NCBI RefSeq assembly: GCF_014384795.1
Contig: NZ_JACRSR010000001.1
Location: 992,001-1,056,000 of the forward strand
Reading direction: 5' to 3'
DNA from: Gehongia tenuis
GTDB taxonomy: Bacteria > Bacillota > Clostridia > Christensenellales > NSJ-53
Length of the DNA stretch: 64,000 bases
The translations under genes were made by a program, and so were the position numbers. Shown here one piece after another: positions 44,254 through 53,547 of this stretch (the stretch's first letter is position 1; each line of letters opens with the position of its first letter). A model generated the notes under the pieces. That model did no database searches, had not been told where the DNA came from, and worked only from the letters and a program-made list of their open reading frames with translations.

Positions 44254-45429
44254 CTATGGCAATATGAGCCTCACCAAAACATAGATCCAATGAGCGCATA
44301 TTCCGCTGCAGAGCCCGCCGAGGGTATGGCACAAAATGGCTTTACCGGTCATTCGGCTGCAGCCAAGAGTATCCATCATTGCCACATGGGTGCTGAGATA
44401 ACCGCTCCAGCACATGCACATGGCGGTAAAGACAGCAATGTCATTTCCATTCGCAAGGCCCTGCTCCACCATGCGCGGGACAAGGCCAATGGAAGCTCCT
44501 GCGGCGCCCAGCGCCGTAATGGGAACGGCAATCCCCTCGGAACTGGTAAAGCCAAAAAGAGGCGAGAGAATAAATTGAATCTTTTCACCCAGCCAGGGCA
44601 AAAGTGCAACGCCCTCGTAGGCCGCGCCCGTGTATTCGCCTGAGGCCGAGGGGCCATTGGTCAACAACAGCACGATGGAGCAGATCACCAGTACGCCGGG
44701 AATGATGGCCATACCCATGGCTACACCGGACTTGCCCCCATCCAGCATGGCCCCGATAAACCGGGTGCCCACGCTGCCCGGGCGCACGACCCGGTATTTG
44801 ATCAGATCCACCGCATCCTCCGAGGTGTCCGCATCGCAGGGACTGTCGGGATACTCCTTTTTGGTAAAATGCAGCATGAGCCGCACGCTGACCACACTGC
44901 CGATGATTGCTCCGAGATTGCCGATGAGAGCGGGTCCAATAAAGCTCTCCCCTGTAGGCGAGACGATGCCGATCATAAATGCGGTAATGATCATGCCCAT
45001 GCCAAAAGCCGTGCCGATATTGGTGAGGGCAGGCAGCTGGTATTGTTTGAAATACCGCCGGAATCCTTTATCATCGGCCAGGGTCAAGATAGCAGGATTG
45101 TCCGACAGGTAGGTTGCCACCACTCCCAAAATGCTGGCGCCGGGAAGCCCATAGATGGGCCGCATAAGGGGCGACATGAGCTTATTGATCAGGGACACCA
45201 CACCGAATTCCACTAAAAGGCCGGAAACAGCGCCCGCCAGCACGGCAATGGTCATGATATAAAAGACCGTATCCATGAGCAGCCGATAGGCTGTATTCAT
45301 GAGCGTATTAAAAAGATTCACCACGCCCATTTCTATGCCAAGCCATGTAAAAAATCCAAGAAGTGCAATCAGAAACACAAAGCTTTCCAGGCTTACCGCC
45401 TTTTTAACCGGAGGCCCTTCTCTCTTCAC
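44254..45429 (-). CDS. Nucleoside-recognition (Gate) domain membrane protein
   Basis: A 391-residue membrane protein with about ten helices and two Gate-like segments (GAVSGLLVEFGVVSLINKLMSPLMRPIYGLPGASILGVVATYLSDNPA; SSEGIAVPITALGAAGASIGLVPRMVEQG). The family is related to the YjiH/spore-maturation Gate proteins and has no settled substrate. It follows the putative ornithine cyclodeaminase gene and may move an intermediate of that pathway; this is inference from position. I start it at GTG 45429, spaced correctly from AAAGGG; GTG 45438 lies on the ribosome site. A terminator hairpin stands between it and the upstream gene. Confidence 0.75.
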   Translation of the reverse strand: MKREGPPVKKAVSLESFVFLIALLGFFTWLGIEMGVVNLFNTLMNTAYRLLMDTVFYIMTIAVLAGAVSGLLVEFGVVSLINKLMSPLMRPIYGLPGASILGVVATYLSDNPAILTLADDKGFRRYFKQYQLPALTNIGTAFGMGMIITAFMIGIVSPTGESFIGPALIGNLGAIIGSVVSVRLMLHFTKKEYPDSPCDADTSEDAVDLIKYRVVRPGSVGTRFIGAMLDGGKSGVAMGMAIIPGVLVICSIVLLLTNGPSASGEYTGAAYEGVALLPWLGEKIQFILSPLFGFTSSEGIAVPITALGAAGASIGLVPRMVEQGLANGNDIAVFTAMCMCWSGYLSTHVAMMDTLGCSRMTGKAILCHTLGGLCSGICAHWIYVLVRLILP

Positions 45430-45450
45430 TGCAACCACCCTTTTTCAAAA

Positions 45451-45480
45451 TAAAATTGGCCGCAGGGGGATGCGGCCAAT
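45451..45480 (-). terminator. Terminator between the cyclodeaminase-like gene and the membrane protein gene
   Basis: ATTGGCCGC and GCGGCCAAT pair perfectly. On the minus strand TTTTATTTTG follows. The next GTG start is about 22 bp downstream. Confidence 0.8.
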
Positions 45481-45491
45481 GGGAAAGGTCA

Positions 45492-46586
45492 TCAATAGTT
45501 GTCAATCACGCCTTTGGCTACATGAACAATGAAGTCTTGAGCATTGGTCACCATGCTGATAGCGCTCAGGCTGCCACGGTCGTGAAGCTTATTGACCACG
45601 AATTCGGAGATATCAATGGTATAGATGTAGAGCGGGCGGACAACGCCGTCCACAATGCGGAACGAAGGCGTCATGTTGCCCGTCGCAATGGTATGAAGCT
45701 GGGTTGCCAGGCAGATGACCGTAGTGGCCTTTCGAACCATGTTGCGCATGGCGTTCTGCCCTTCATAAGCGTTGGCAATGACTTCCGGCAGCGGGCCGTC
45801 GTCCCGGATGGAGCTGGTCAGCACGAAGGGAACATCATTTTTCACCAGAGCATACATGATGCCGTCCTTGATCCCGTGCTCTTCAATGAAGCTTGGAATG
45901 GAGCCGCTGCGGCGAACCAGATTGATTACGTCCAAATGGTTGTAATGTCCATTGGGCTTCAGCTCCTGGGTGTAAATGTCCTGACCCAGTGCAGTCTTCA
46001 GCAGCCCGCCCTCAAGGTCATGGGTTGCCAAAGCGTTTCCCGCCATTAGTCCGTCCACGAACCCATGCTCCACCAGCGCCTGCATGGCATTGCGGGCATC
46101 GGAATCGAAAGCAAAAGCCGGCCCCATCACCCAAAGAATGCTGCCGTGCTCCTTCTCATATTTGAGCAGTTCATAGAGATTGTCATAGTCCTTGGAGAAC
46201 GCCGTCTCCCGGGAACGGCCATAGCGGAACACGAAATTATCGGTGGCGCTGCTTTCCTCCTCAAAACCGGTGGTATGCAGATAGATACCCTCCTCGCAGT
46301 TCTCACTGCGGCCCAAGATCACCCGGTCTCCCTTTTTTATGTTTCGCATCTCCACAACATCCAGCCGGCCGTCCTCCCGAATCACCACGGAGCTGTCCAT
46401 GCGGCTCTCCTCGGCCAGCACCCAATTACCGTCGATCTTGAAATACTCGGGATACATGGAGGTGCTGTGATAATAATCGGGGTTTACGCCATCCTTCTCG
46501 GCTACGGCCACCTTCACATCGGGGGCGTTTTGAAACTTGGCCTCCTTAAAATCAGGCTCATGATATTCAGGCATTTGAAATGACAT
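45492..46586 (-). CDS. LOR/SDH-type protein, putative ornithine cyclodeaminase
   Basis: A 364-residue protein of the TIGR00300 / LOR-SDH domain family. Members from archaea and the C-terminal part of the cyanobacterial arginine-degrading enzyme AgrE/ArgZ convert ornithine to proline with NAD, unrelated to the mu-crystallin-type cyclodeaminase. The N-terminal part (residues 1-110; PEYFKIDGNWVLAEESRMDSSVVI) and the nucleotide-binding part (ILWVMGPAFAFDSDARNAMQALVEHGFVDGLMAGNALATHDLEGG) are typical. Position directly after OTC and carbamate kinase makes ornithine the natural substrate. AAGGAG precedes ATG 46586 by 8 bp; its start lies 20 bp inside arcC. Function is inferred, not shown. Confidence 0.8.
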   Translation of the reverse strand: MSFQMPEYHEPDFKEAKFQNAPDVKVAVAEKDGVNPDYYHSTSMYPEYFKIDGNWVLAEESRMDSSVVIREDGRLDVVEMRNIKKGDRVILGRSENCEEGIYLHTTGFEEESSATDNFVFRYGRSRETAFSKDYDNLYELLKYEKEHGSILWVMGPAFAFDSDARNAMQALVEHGFVDGLMAGNALATHDLEGGLLKTALGQDIYTQELKPNGHYNHLDVINLVRRSGSIPSFIEEHGIKDGIMYALVKNDVPFVLTSSIRDDGPLPEVIANAYEGQNAMRNMVRKATTVICLATQLHTIATGNMTPSFRIVDGVVRPLYIYTIDISEFVVNKLHDRGSLSAISMVTNAQDFIVHVAKGVIDNY

Positions 46587-47568
46587 GGTCAACACTCCTT
46601 AACTTTTTTATTTTGCTTTCTTCGGATCGATCGGACACGATGCGGGTTCCCGCTTCACCCAGGATCGCCTTTGGCGCCTGGTCCAGGGAAGTGATAACGG
46701 CTTCGCCCTTCGGGTTGTTCTTCACAAATTCAACGCAGGCTTCCACCTTGGGCAGCATGCTTCCGGGCGCAAACTGGCCGTCCCGCATATGCCCTATGGC
46801 CTCCTGAACCGTGATGCGGTCAAGGGGCCGTTGATTCGGGCGGTTGAAATTGACGCATACCCGGTCCACAGCTGTGAGAATCATCAGCATATCGGCCTCC
46901 AGATCTTCTGCCAGCTTCGCCGAAGACAGATCCTTATCCACCACCGCATCCACACCCTGGAGCCGGCCGTCCCGTTCCACCACGGGAATACCGCCTCCGC
47001 CGGCGGCGATGACCACCACATCCTCCTCCATCATCCTGCGGATAACGTTCAGCTCAAGAATCCTCTGAGGCCGCGGGGAGGCCACCACCCGGCGGAAACC
47101 CCGGCCCGAATCCTCCACGAACTGAAAGCCCTTCTCGCTGGCGATCTTCAGGGCCTCTTCCCAGGTATAAAATTTGCCAATGGGCTTGACCGGTTTGCCA
47201 AAGGCCGCATCGTCCTCATGAACCAGAACCTGGGTGACGACACTGGCAATCTCACGGCGGAAGCTGCGCTCCCGAAACACATCGTAGAGGGCCTGCTGAA
47301 GATGATACCCGATATAGCCCTGGGACATGGCGCCGCACTCCGCCAAGGGGATGATGGGAATATGGGGGCCGTTTGTGGCGCTGTAATCCATCGCCAGGTT
47401 GATCATGCCTACCTGAGGACCGTTGCCGTGGGCGACGACGATCCTATGCCCCTTTATGGCAAGATCCGCAATGCAGCCCGCCGCCTTTTGAACTGCGGCA
47501 AGCTGGCTTTGGGGCGTATCGCCCAGGGCGTTGCCACCAAGGGCAATCACGATCTTCCTGGATCTCAT
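46567..47568 (-). CDS. arcC: Carbamate kinase
   Basis: It makes ATP from carbamoyl phosphate and ADP in arginine or citrulline fermentation. The 333-residue protein has the amino-acid-kinase fold: RKIVIALGGNALGDTPQ, VVAHGNGPQVGMI, VLVHEDDAAFGKPVKPIGKFY and VVIAAGGGGIPVVERDGRLQGVDAVVDKDLSS. ATG 47568 lies 8 bp from AAGGAG; a GTG at 47577 is too close. It sits 15 bp after the OTC stop, and the next gene begins inside its 3' end. Confidence 0.95.
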   Translation of the reverse strand: MRSRKIVIALGGNALGDTPQSQLAAVQKAAGCIADLAIKGHRIVVAHGNGPQVGMINLAMDYSATNGPHIPIIPLAECGAMSQGYIGYHLQQALYDVFRERSFRREIASVVTQVLVHEDDAAFGKPVKPIGKFYTWEEALKIASEKGFQFVEDSGRGFRRVVASPRPQRILELNVIRRMMEEDVVVIAAGGGGIPVVERDGRLQGVDAVVDKDLSSAKLAEDLEADMLMILTAVDRVCVNFNRPNQRPLDRITVQEAIGHMRDGQFAPGSMLPKVEACVEFVKNNPKGEAVITSLDQAPKAILGEAGTRIVSDRSEESKIKKLRSVDHVISNA

Positions 47569-47583
47569 CGGTTCCACTCCTTA

Positions 47584-48573
47584 TCAGCACAATGTGGCAT
47601 ACATAACCGCTTTGATGGTATGCATGCGGTTTTCCGCCTCGTCAAAGACGACGGAACGCTTGGATTCAAAAATCTCGTCCGTGACCTCCATCTCCGTGAG
47701 GCCGAACTTCCTCGCGATATCGGCGCCGATGGTGGTTTTGGTATCATGGAAGGAGGGCAGGCAATGCATGAAGATCGCCGTATCCTTGGCGTTGGCCATG
47801 GTTTCCCGGTTCACCTGATAGGGCGTGAGCATCCTGATACGGGACTCCCACACGCTCTCCGGCTCGCCCATGGATACCCAGATATCGGTGTAGAGCACAT
47901 CCGCCCCTGCAGTGCCTTCCTTCACGTCCTCGGTGAGCGTCACCGTGGAGCCGTTCTCCTTTGCGATCACCCGGCAGGCATCCACCAGCTCCTCCTTCGG
48001 GAATAACTCCTTCGGCGCACAGGCGGTAAAGTTCACACCCATTTTGGCCATGGCCACCATGAGCGAATTGCCCATATTATTCCGGGCATCGCCCATGTAG
48101 GTGAAGTTGAGTCCCTTAAGCCGCCCAAACTTTTCCTCCAGGGTCAAAAGATCCGCCAGCATCTGGGTGGGATGAAATTCATCGGTGAGACCATTCCAGA
48201 CGGGAACCCCGGCGTATTCGGCCAGTGTTTCCACCAGTCCTTGGCTGAAACCGCGGTATTCGATGCCGTCAAACATGCGGCCCAGCACGCGGGCCGTGTC
48301 CTCAATGCTCTCCTTCTTGCCCATTTGGGAACCGGCGGGATCCAGATAGGTCACCCCCATGCCAAGATCCATACCGGCCACCTCAAAAGCGCACCGGGTG
48401 CGGGTGGAGGTCTTTTCAAAGAGCAGCACCGCATTTTTGCCCTCAAGGTAACGGTGCGGCGCGCCGCAGCGCTTCATATCCTTGAAGTTTCTGGCCAGGT
48501 CCAAAAGATACCGGATCTCCTCCGGCGAATAGTCGAGCAATTTCAAAAAGCTTCTGCCGCGCAAATTCACCAT
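47584..48573 (-). CDS. Ornithine carbamoyltransferase
   Basis: It joins carbamoyl phosphate and ornithine or, in catabolism, splits citrulline. The 329-residue protein has the carbamoyl-phosphate site [28 protein letters not shown], the ornithine-binding [13 protein letters not shown] and the HCLP Cys loop ([11 protein letters not shown]). Clustering with carbamate kinase indicates the catabolic direction (arcB-like), but anabolic argF cannot be excluded by sequence. ATG 48573 is 8 bp from AAAGGAG; ATG 48579 is nearer the site and less likely. It is the first gene of the minus-strand operon and is divergent from the AraC regulator. Confidence 0.93.
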   Translation of the reverse strand: MVNLRGRSFLKLLDYSPEEIRYLLDLARNFKDMKRCGAPHRYLEGKNAVLLFEKTSTRTRCAFEVAGMDLGMGVTYLDPAGSQMGKKESIEDTARVLGRMFDGIEYRGFSQGLVETLAEYAGVPVWNGLTDEFHPTQMLADLLTLEEKFGRLKGLNFTYMGDARNNMGNSLMVAMAKMGVNFTACAPKELFPKEELVDACRVIAKENGSTVTLTEDVKEGTAGADVLYTDIWVSMGEPESVWESRIRMLTPYQVNRETMANAKDTAIFMHCLPSFHDTKTTIGADIARKFGLTEMEVTDEIFESKRSVVFDEAENRMHTIKAVMYATLC

Positions 48574-48834
48574 AACCATTTCTCCTTTTCGTTGATCTAT
48601 CTTTATTGTAATGATTCTTTTTGCCCTTCGACGGACACCCTTCGCGGATTTCATGGTATTTTAACGCTTTTTTCTGGCACCCATTGGCCCCATATCCGCC
48701 GGAAGAGATGGCACAACAGGCATTGCCAAAGGCGTTTAAATACAAAAAAAAGCCCGTCAAATGTCCCTTGCCATCTAGGCATGCCCCCGAAAAAGACGTA
48801 TAATTGAATCGCAACGATTTTAGGGGAGGACACT
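48574..48834. other. Divergent control region between OTC and the AraC regulator
   Basis: About 260 bp without a gene. On the plus strand it holds the regulator's promoter (48776-48804). On the minus strand a TACAAT lies near 48612 with a poor -35, as expected for an activated promoter. I could not see a convincing pair of AraC half-sites by eye. Confidence 0.5.
48776..48804 (+). promoter_or_regulatory. Promoter of the AraC-type regulator
   Basis: TAGGCA, 17 bp, TATAAT. The -10 ends 30 bp before the ATG at 48835, which has GGGGAGG upstream. Confidence 0.65.
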
Positions 48835-50091
48835 ATGCCGGATATTGTACGCATGCAGCCCTTGGTCCGTTCCAGGCTGGACCGGAGCAAATTCTGCAGT
48901 TTTGACGTGGAGGCCATTGACGGCTCCACCCAGCCTCTCATCCATCAGGAGGCAAGGTTTCTCCTCATCAACAAGGGCGAGGGCAGCATCGTCATTCAGG
49001 GTGTCCGCTACGCCCTCAGGCCCGGCGCCTTCGTGGCCATCCTGCCCTGGGAAATCACCGAGGTGACGGAGGTTCTCTCCCCTTTGCAGTATTATCTTCT
49101 CATCTATCATTTTGACGGGGTGAACCGGCTCATCAAATCCTTTTATAACGCCGATAACGAACCCATCGATATCATTCGGATGCTGACCAACAGTCCCGTG
49201 GTGTACTGCGACAAATATCAGACAGAACGGGTGCGGGAATGCTTTTTGACCCTGCGGGATGAGGTGGGCGTGGAATCCACCCTAACCGAGGGTGAGGCTC
49301 AGCCCCTGTCCAGCGTCCACGTGATGAATCAGCTGGTGGAGCTGATGGTGCTTTATATGAGGATTGGCAAAAACACCTCCCCCATCTTTGGCAAAAAGCA
49401 TCTGCCAGTGGATAAAAGTGAAATCTTCCGCTATATTTACACCCATCTGAACGAAAAGCTGACGCTCAAGACTCTTTCTCACCTGTTTTATATGAGTGAA
49501 TCCTCCATCAGCCTCTATATCACACAGATGACCGGTCTTTCCTTCTTTGATCTCCTCAATGAGATGCGGGTGGGCAAGACCGCCAATTTCCTGCTGTACA
49601 CCGATCTCACCTTGGAGGAACTTGCGGAAATCATGGGCTATGTGGATGCTTCCCATATCTCCAAGGTCTTCTCCGCCAGAATCGGTATGAAAATGAGCGA
49701 GTACCGCAAAACTTATCAGAAGGTGAACGAAATCTGCAAGTTTTCCGAGAGCAGAGACGCCTACGCTTTGGTCGCCTTCATCTACCGCCATTATGCCGAA
49801 GAGCTGAGCGCTCAGAAAGTGGCGGAACGCTTTCATATCAGCAGCACCGAACTCAATCGTACGCTGATGTACCAGGTAGAACAGAACTTTGAGGATTTCC
49901 TCAATTTTGTTCGCGTCAACCGGGCCTGCGAGCTTCTGCTCACCACCGACCGCACCGTGATGGAGATAGCTCTTGAGGTCGGCTACCACAACAGCAAGAC
50001 CCTTACGCGCAACTTCCTTAAGCAAAAGGTCATGACTCCGGGAGATTTTAGAAAACGTATTACCTTGCAGCAGACGAAAAATCCTCTATAA
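48835..50091 (+). CDS. AraC-family regulator with two AraC-type DNA-binding domains
   Basis: A 418-residue regulator. Residues about 1-165 are a cupin-like sensor (LINKGEGSIVIQGVRYALRPGAFVAILPWEITEV). Residues about 192-290 form a first AraC-type double HTH (IYTHLNEKLTLKTLSHLFYMSESSISLYITQMTGLSFFDLLNEMRVGKTANFLLYTDLTLEELAEIMGYVDASHISKVFSARIGM). Residues about 309-408 form a second one (IYRHYAEELSAQKVAERFHIS, then EIALEVGYHNSKTLTRNFLKQKVMTPGDFRKRI). Almost all family members have only one. It is divergent from the OTC-arcC-cyclodeaminase operon, so it probably controls it in response to a cluster metabolite. Ligand unknown. Confidence 0.85.
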   Translation: MPDIVRMQPLVRSRLDRSKFCSFDVEAIDGSTQPLIHQEARFLLINKGEGSIVIQGVRYALRPGAFVAILPWEITEVTEVLSPLQYYLLIYHFDGVNRLIKSFYNADNEPIDIIRMLTNSPVVYCDKYQTERVRECFLTLRDEVGVESTLTEGEAQPLSSVHVMNQLVELMVLYMRIGKNTSPIFGKKHLPVDKSEIFRYIYTHLNEKLTLKTLSHLFYMSESSISLYITQMTGLSFFDLLNEMRVGKTANFLLYTDLTLEELAEIMGYVDASHISKVFSARIGMKMSEYRKTYQKVNEICKFSESRDAYALVAFIYRHYAEELSAQKVAERFHISSTELNRTLMYQVEQNFEDFLNFVRVNRACELLLTTDRTVMEIALEVGYHNSKTLTRNFLKQKVMTPGDFRKRITLQQTKNPL

Positions 50092-50115
50092 TTTTCCTTT
50101 GAAGTCGTGCAACCT

Positions 50116-50144
50116 TTGAATTCAGGATTTCACCATGCTATAAT
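50116..50144 (+). promoter_or_regulatory. Promoter of the acetyltransferase gene
   Basis: TTGAAT, 17 bp, TATAAT, ending 32 bp before the ATG at 50177. Confidence 0.75.
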
Positions 50145-50176
50145 GATCATAGATTTTACGGAAAGAAGGCGTTGTC

Positions 50177-50839
50177 ATGACAGAGGAAGAAAAAATCTTT
50201 TCAGGCGTTTTGTTCTCCCCCGGAAATCCTCAACTCAAAGCGATCAAGCTGAAGACTCATAACCTTTGTACCGAGTACAACCAGACCTTCGAGGACGAAA
50301 CCGAAAAAAGAAAGGAGATTGTCTCCCAGATTTTTGCCGAATTTGGTGAAGGCAGTTTTGTGCAGGGTCCCATTGCTATTCATTACGGCCAGCATACCCA
50401 TATCGGAAAACACTTTTTTGGCAACTTCAATCTCACCATCCAGGATGACGCACCGGTTACCATTGGTGATGACTGTAATTTTGGCCCCAATGTGACCATT
50501 GTCACACCTGTCCATCCCATGCTTCCGGAAGAACGGTATATGATCCGGACAAAGGAAGGCGAAAACAAGCATATGTGCTATGCTAAGCCTGTCAGCATCG
50601 GCAAGGATTGCTGGTTTGGCGCCAATGTGGTGGTGTGTCCCGGCGTGACCATCGGCGACGGATGTGTGATTGGAGCCGGCAGCGTCGTGGTCAAGGATAT
50701 TCCCGCCCGCACCTTTGCCGCCGGAAACCCCTGCAAGGTCATTCGCGAGATCACTGAAAAGGATAGTATGCAATATAAGCCGGAGATCTTAGCAGACAAC
50801 ACTTTGATCGATCCCAAGGAAATTGAAACCCTGCGTTAG
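50177..50839 (+). CDS. Maltose/galactoside O-acetyltransferase-like (left-handed beta-helix)
   Basis: A 220-residue acetyl-CoA-dependent O-acetyltransferase of the LbH (hexapeptide) fold. The N-terminal Mac domain is seen (FSGVLFSPGNPQLKAIKLKTHNLCTEYNQT). The catalytic His is in FGPNVTIVTPVHPML. The hexapeptide repeats (VSIGKDCWFGANVVVCPGVTIGDGCVIGAGSVVVKDIP) and the end PARTFAAGNPCKVIREI follow. The acceptor (maltose, galactoside or another sugar) is not known. It has its own promoter and a bidirectional terminator. Confidence 0.9.
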   Translation: MTEEEKIFSGVLFSPGNPQLKAIKLKTHNLCTEYNQTFEDETEKRKEIVSQIFAEFGEGSFVQGPIAIHYGQHTHIGKHFFGNFNLTIQDDAPVTIGDDCNFGPNVTIVTPVHPMLPEERYMIRTKEGENKHMCYAKPVSIGKDCWFGANVVVCPGVTIGDGCVIGAGSVVVKDIPARTFAAGNPCKVIREITEKDSMQYKPEILADNTLIDPKEIETLR

Positions 50840-50853
50840 AAGAAGATCATAAA

Positions 50854-50880
50854 AAAAAGCCCGCATCGCTGCGGGCTTTT
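50854..50880. terminator. Bidirectional terminator
   Basis: AGCCCGCA and TGCGGGCT pair around tcgc with A- and T-runs on either side. It serves the acetyltransferase gene (plus) and the ABC permease gene (minus, stop 50887). Confidence 0.9.
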
Positions 50881-50886
50881 CTTTTG

Positions 50887-53547
50887 TCAGTTGTTTTCCT
50901 CCTTCAGGGCCTCGATGATGTTTTCCTTTTTGAATTTGGCGCTGGAGTACAGCATGGTGATAAATACGATAGCGAACACGGCTACGATGCAGATCACCAC
51001 ATACAGCCACTGGAAGGAGTAGGTGATGCCGATGCCGCTTCGCATGGCGGCAAACAGACCGAGGCTGGCCAGAATGCCCGCCGGTATGCCATAGATCAGG
51101 GACTTGAGGCCGTAAAACAGACTTTCAAAGTTAAGCATTCGGGAAAAGCCTCTTGGCGTCATGCCCACCGATTTCAACATGGCAAATTCCCTTCGCCGGA
51201 GACTCACATTGGTGGAAATGGTGTTGAACACGTTGGCTACACCGATCAAGGTAATGAGAGCGATGAAACCGTAGACGAACACCGATACAATGGTCATCAT
51301 ATTTCGGTTCATTTGGGCCTGTTCAGCGATGTTAAAGACATTCTCCACCGTAGCCTTGCTGGAAAGCCGCAGCTCCTGGAGGGAATTCTCCAAAGCGCCG
51401 GGGTTCTCCGTTTTGAAATACAGCGTGCTGGTGTCTCTGAAATCCTCGTTAGCCCGAAGATCGGAAACCATGGTTTCAAACACCTCCCGGGATACGATGA
51501 GCGCTGCTGAACCTCCGGGAAGTCCAAGGGGGCGCTCCGTTGTCAGTGCCGCGATAGCCACCGAGGTCTTCTGTTCATAGTTTTCGCCGTTGTCATCGAA
51601 ACTGGACACCTTGACATCCAAAGGTTCCGCCGGAATGCCCGCAAATACATCCATTTCGTTGATCCTAAGATCTCCGTCGTTTTCAAAGTTCTCGTAGACC
51701 GCATGATTGATGAAGATGCCTTTGGGCACATTGGGATCAAAGAGCTGGTCTGCATCGATGCCCACTCTTTCCGCCAGCTCCCGGACATTGGCCTCGTCGT
51801 AGGCTAAGATGGAATATTCGAGATAAATGCCCGACTCAGACTGCAGCGCCTTATTGGCCTGGGCGGTTAAATCGCTGGAACTCAAGTTTTCCGTCGTACC
51901 CCACCGGCTCTGCGCCTGGGCAAATCCATCAATTCCTTCCAGTACGGCGGCATTTTCAATAAACTGCTTGGCCTCCGCTGTTTCGGGATCCTGAAGGATC
52001 ACATTGACGTCATAGTTAACATCGGTGTAATACATGCTTGTGGACTGTCCGAGGTAGGTGGTAAAGGAAGTCACCGCCAAAAACAGTACGATGCTGATGA
52101 AAAGAGAAAAGATGGTCGCTCTGTAACGTTTTTTGCTGCGCTTCAGGTTTTTGTAGGCGAGCTCTCCCTCAATGCCAAACAGCTTCCGAATGATTCTCGG
52201 CGATTTCACACTTTTGGCCGTCACCGTCACATCCTTGGTCTGGCGAATGGCCTCGATGGCAGTCACCCGCGAGGCTCTTGCCGCCGGGATGTAAGCGGAA
52301 ATCATCACCGTCACGAATCCCAGGATCGCTGCGCTGACAATGGACATTGGTGAAACCACAAGGGTTAGACCGCCGCCAATATTCATAAAAGGCGTGAGCA
52401 GCGGCTGAATGAGATACAAGGTGGCGCCAATGCCAAACACGCCTGCCAGAAGCCCCAGCGGTATACCGATGAGACTGATGATAGCACCCTCAAAGAAGAC
52501 CATCTTTCGGATCTGCCGCTTGGTGGCGCCCACGCTGGAGAGCATGCCAAACTGCTTGCCCCGCTCGCTCACCGAGATGGCAAAGGAGTTATAGATCAGC
52601 GAGATGGAGCCCACCAGGATGAGTCCGATCAGGATGCCGCTGATGCTGTAGAGCACAGCATTGAAACCGTTGTTGCCGCTGATGCCCATGTACATCAAAA
52701 GATCGGAGTTATAGTCCTTCTTCACCGCGGCGCCGGCGCTCAGGGCCATCTCGTCGCCATCCTCCAAAATGGTTCTCGGATTTTTGGCTTCCACCGCGAC
52801 CTCCACGATGCTGCCCGCCGCAAGGGCGGTATCATCAAGGTAGGTTATAGCCGTAAAACCCGGTGCGGAATAGCGCTCGACATCGGGGCGCTCCATGATG
52901 CCCACCACCGTGAAGATGCGCTCTTCCCCACTTGGAACAAAGGTCTCACCGGGGAAATAGGGCATTTTCTGGGACAGATTGGCCAGCTCCTCGTCGCTCA
53001 TCTGTTTGAGTGTGTCGCCCATGCTGTAATACTCTTCGGGATTTTCTGCCTGTTCCCGTGTCACACTGCGGCTTCCCATGGGCAGCGTGATCTCGCTTCC
53101 AAGGGGAATGGTCACTCCGCCGTTGTTTTTGAGATGCTCGGGGAGCACGATTTCATGCTCATTTTCCGGAAGTCTCCCCTGCACCAGATTCACTGCCATC
53201 ATGGACAGTGCGTTGGTATCGTAGGCCCGAACAAACAGATAGGGTTTTTCCTTGTTCCGGGACTCCTCCATGGGCGCATAGCCCACGTCCAAGAGAATGC
53301 CCGCCGTTTTGGTCTTGGCATTTTCCGTAAGATACTTGCTGTTCTCCATCTCCACATCGGAGAATTTGACGTGCCAGCTTCCCGAGCCCTCGATGGCGCC
53401 GCGGATCATCAGATCCTGCATACTGGCGGCAAAAGTGGTGATGGCTGAGAGCATGGCGACCGACAGGATCACACCGATGATGGTCACCACCGTGCGTTTC
53501 TTGTTCAGCCTTAAATGCTGCAAAGTCAGCTTATTTAAGATACTCAT
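50887..53547 (-). CDS. FtsX/MacB-type ABC transporter permease
   Basis: An 886-residue permease with two FtsX units. One N-terminal helix (VVTIIGVILSVAMLSAITTFA) precedes a large external domain. A first set of helices follows at about residues 300-430 (GFNAVLYSISGILIGLILVGSISLIYNSFAISVSERGKQFGMLSSVGATKRQI). A second external domain and a C-terminal set of helices (VYGFIALITLIGVANVFNTISTNVSLRRREFAMLKSVGMTPRGFSRM) end in KENIIEALKEENN. The two SVGAT/SVGMT helical motifs mark the family. Its ATG overlaps the stop of the ATPase gene (ATGA). The controlling two-component genes are just upstream. Substrate unknown; antimicrobial-peptide or envelope function is typical of such modules. Confidence 0.88.
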   Translation of the reverse strand: MSILNKLTLQHLRLNKKRTVVTIIGVILSVAMLSAITTFAASMQDLMIRGAIEGSGSWHVKFSDVEMENSKYLTENAKTKTAGILLDVGYAPMEESRNKEKPYLFVRAYDTNALSMMAVNLVQGRLPENEHEIVLPEHLKNNGGVTIPLGSEITLPMGSRSVTREQAENPEEYYSMGDTLKQMSDEELANLSQKMPYFPGETFVPSGEERIFTVVGIMERPDVERYSAPGFTAITYLDDTALAAGSIVEVAVEAKNPRTILEDGDEMALSAGAAVKKDYNSDLLMYMGISGNNGFNAVLYSISGILIGLILVGSISLIYNSFAISVSERGKQFGMLSSVGATKRQIRKMVFFEGAIISLIGIPLGLLAGVFGIGATLYLIQPLLTPFMNIGGGLTLVVSPMSIVSAAILGFVTVMISAYIPAARASRVTAIEAIRQTKDVTVTAKSVKSPRIIRKLFGIEGELAYKNLKRSKKRYRATIFSLFISIVLFLAVTSFTTYLGQSTSMYYTDVNYDVNVILQDPETAEAKQFIENAAVLEGIDGFAQAQSRWGTTENLSSSDLTAQANKALQSESGIYLEYSILAYDEANVRELAERVGIDADQLFDPNVPKGIFINHAVYENFENDGDLRINEMDVFAGIPAEPLDVKVSSFDDNGENYEQKTSVAIAALTTERPLGLPGGSAALIVSREVFETMVSDLRANEDFRDTSTLYFKTENPGALENSLQELRLSSKATVENVFNIAEQAQMNRNMMTIVSVFVYGFIALITLIGVANVFNTISTNVSLRRREFAMLKSVGMTPRGFSRMLNFESLFYGLKSLIYGIPAGILASLGLFAAMRSGIGITYSFQWLYVVICIVAVFAIVFITMLYSSAKFKKENIIEALKEENN

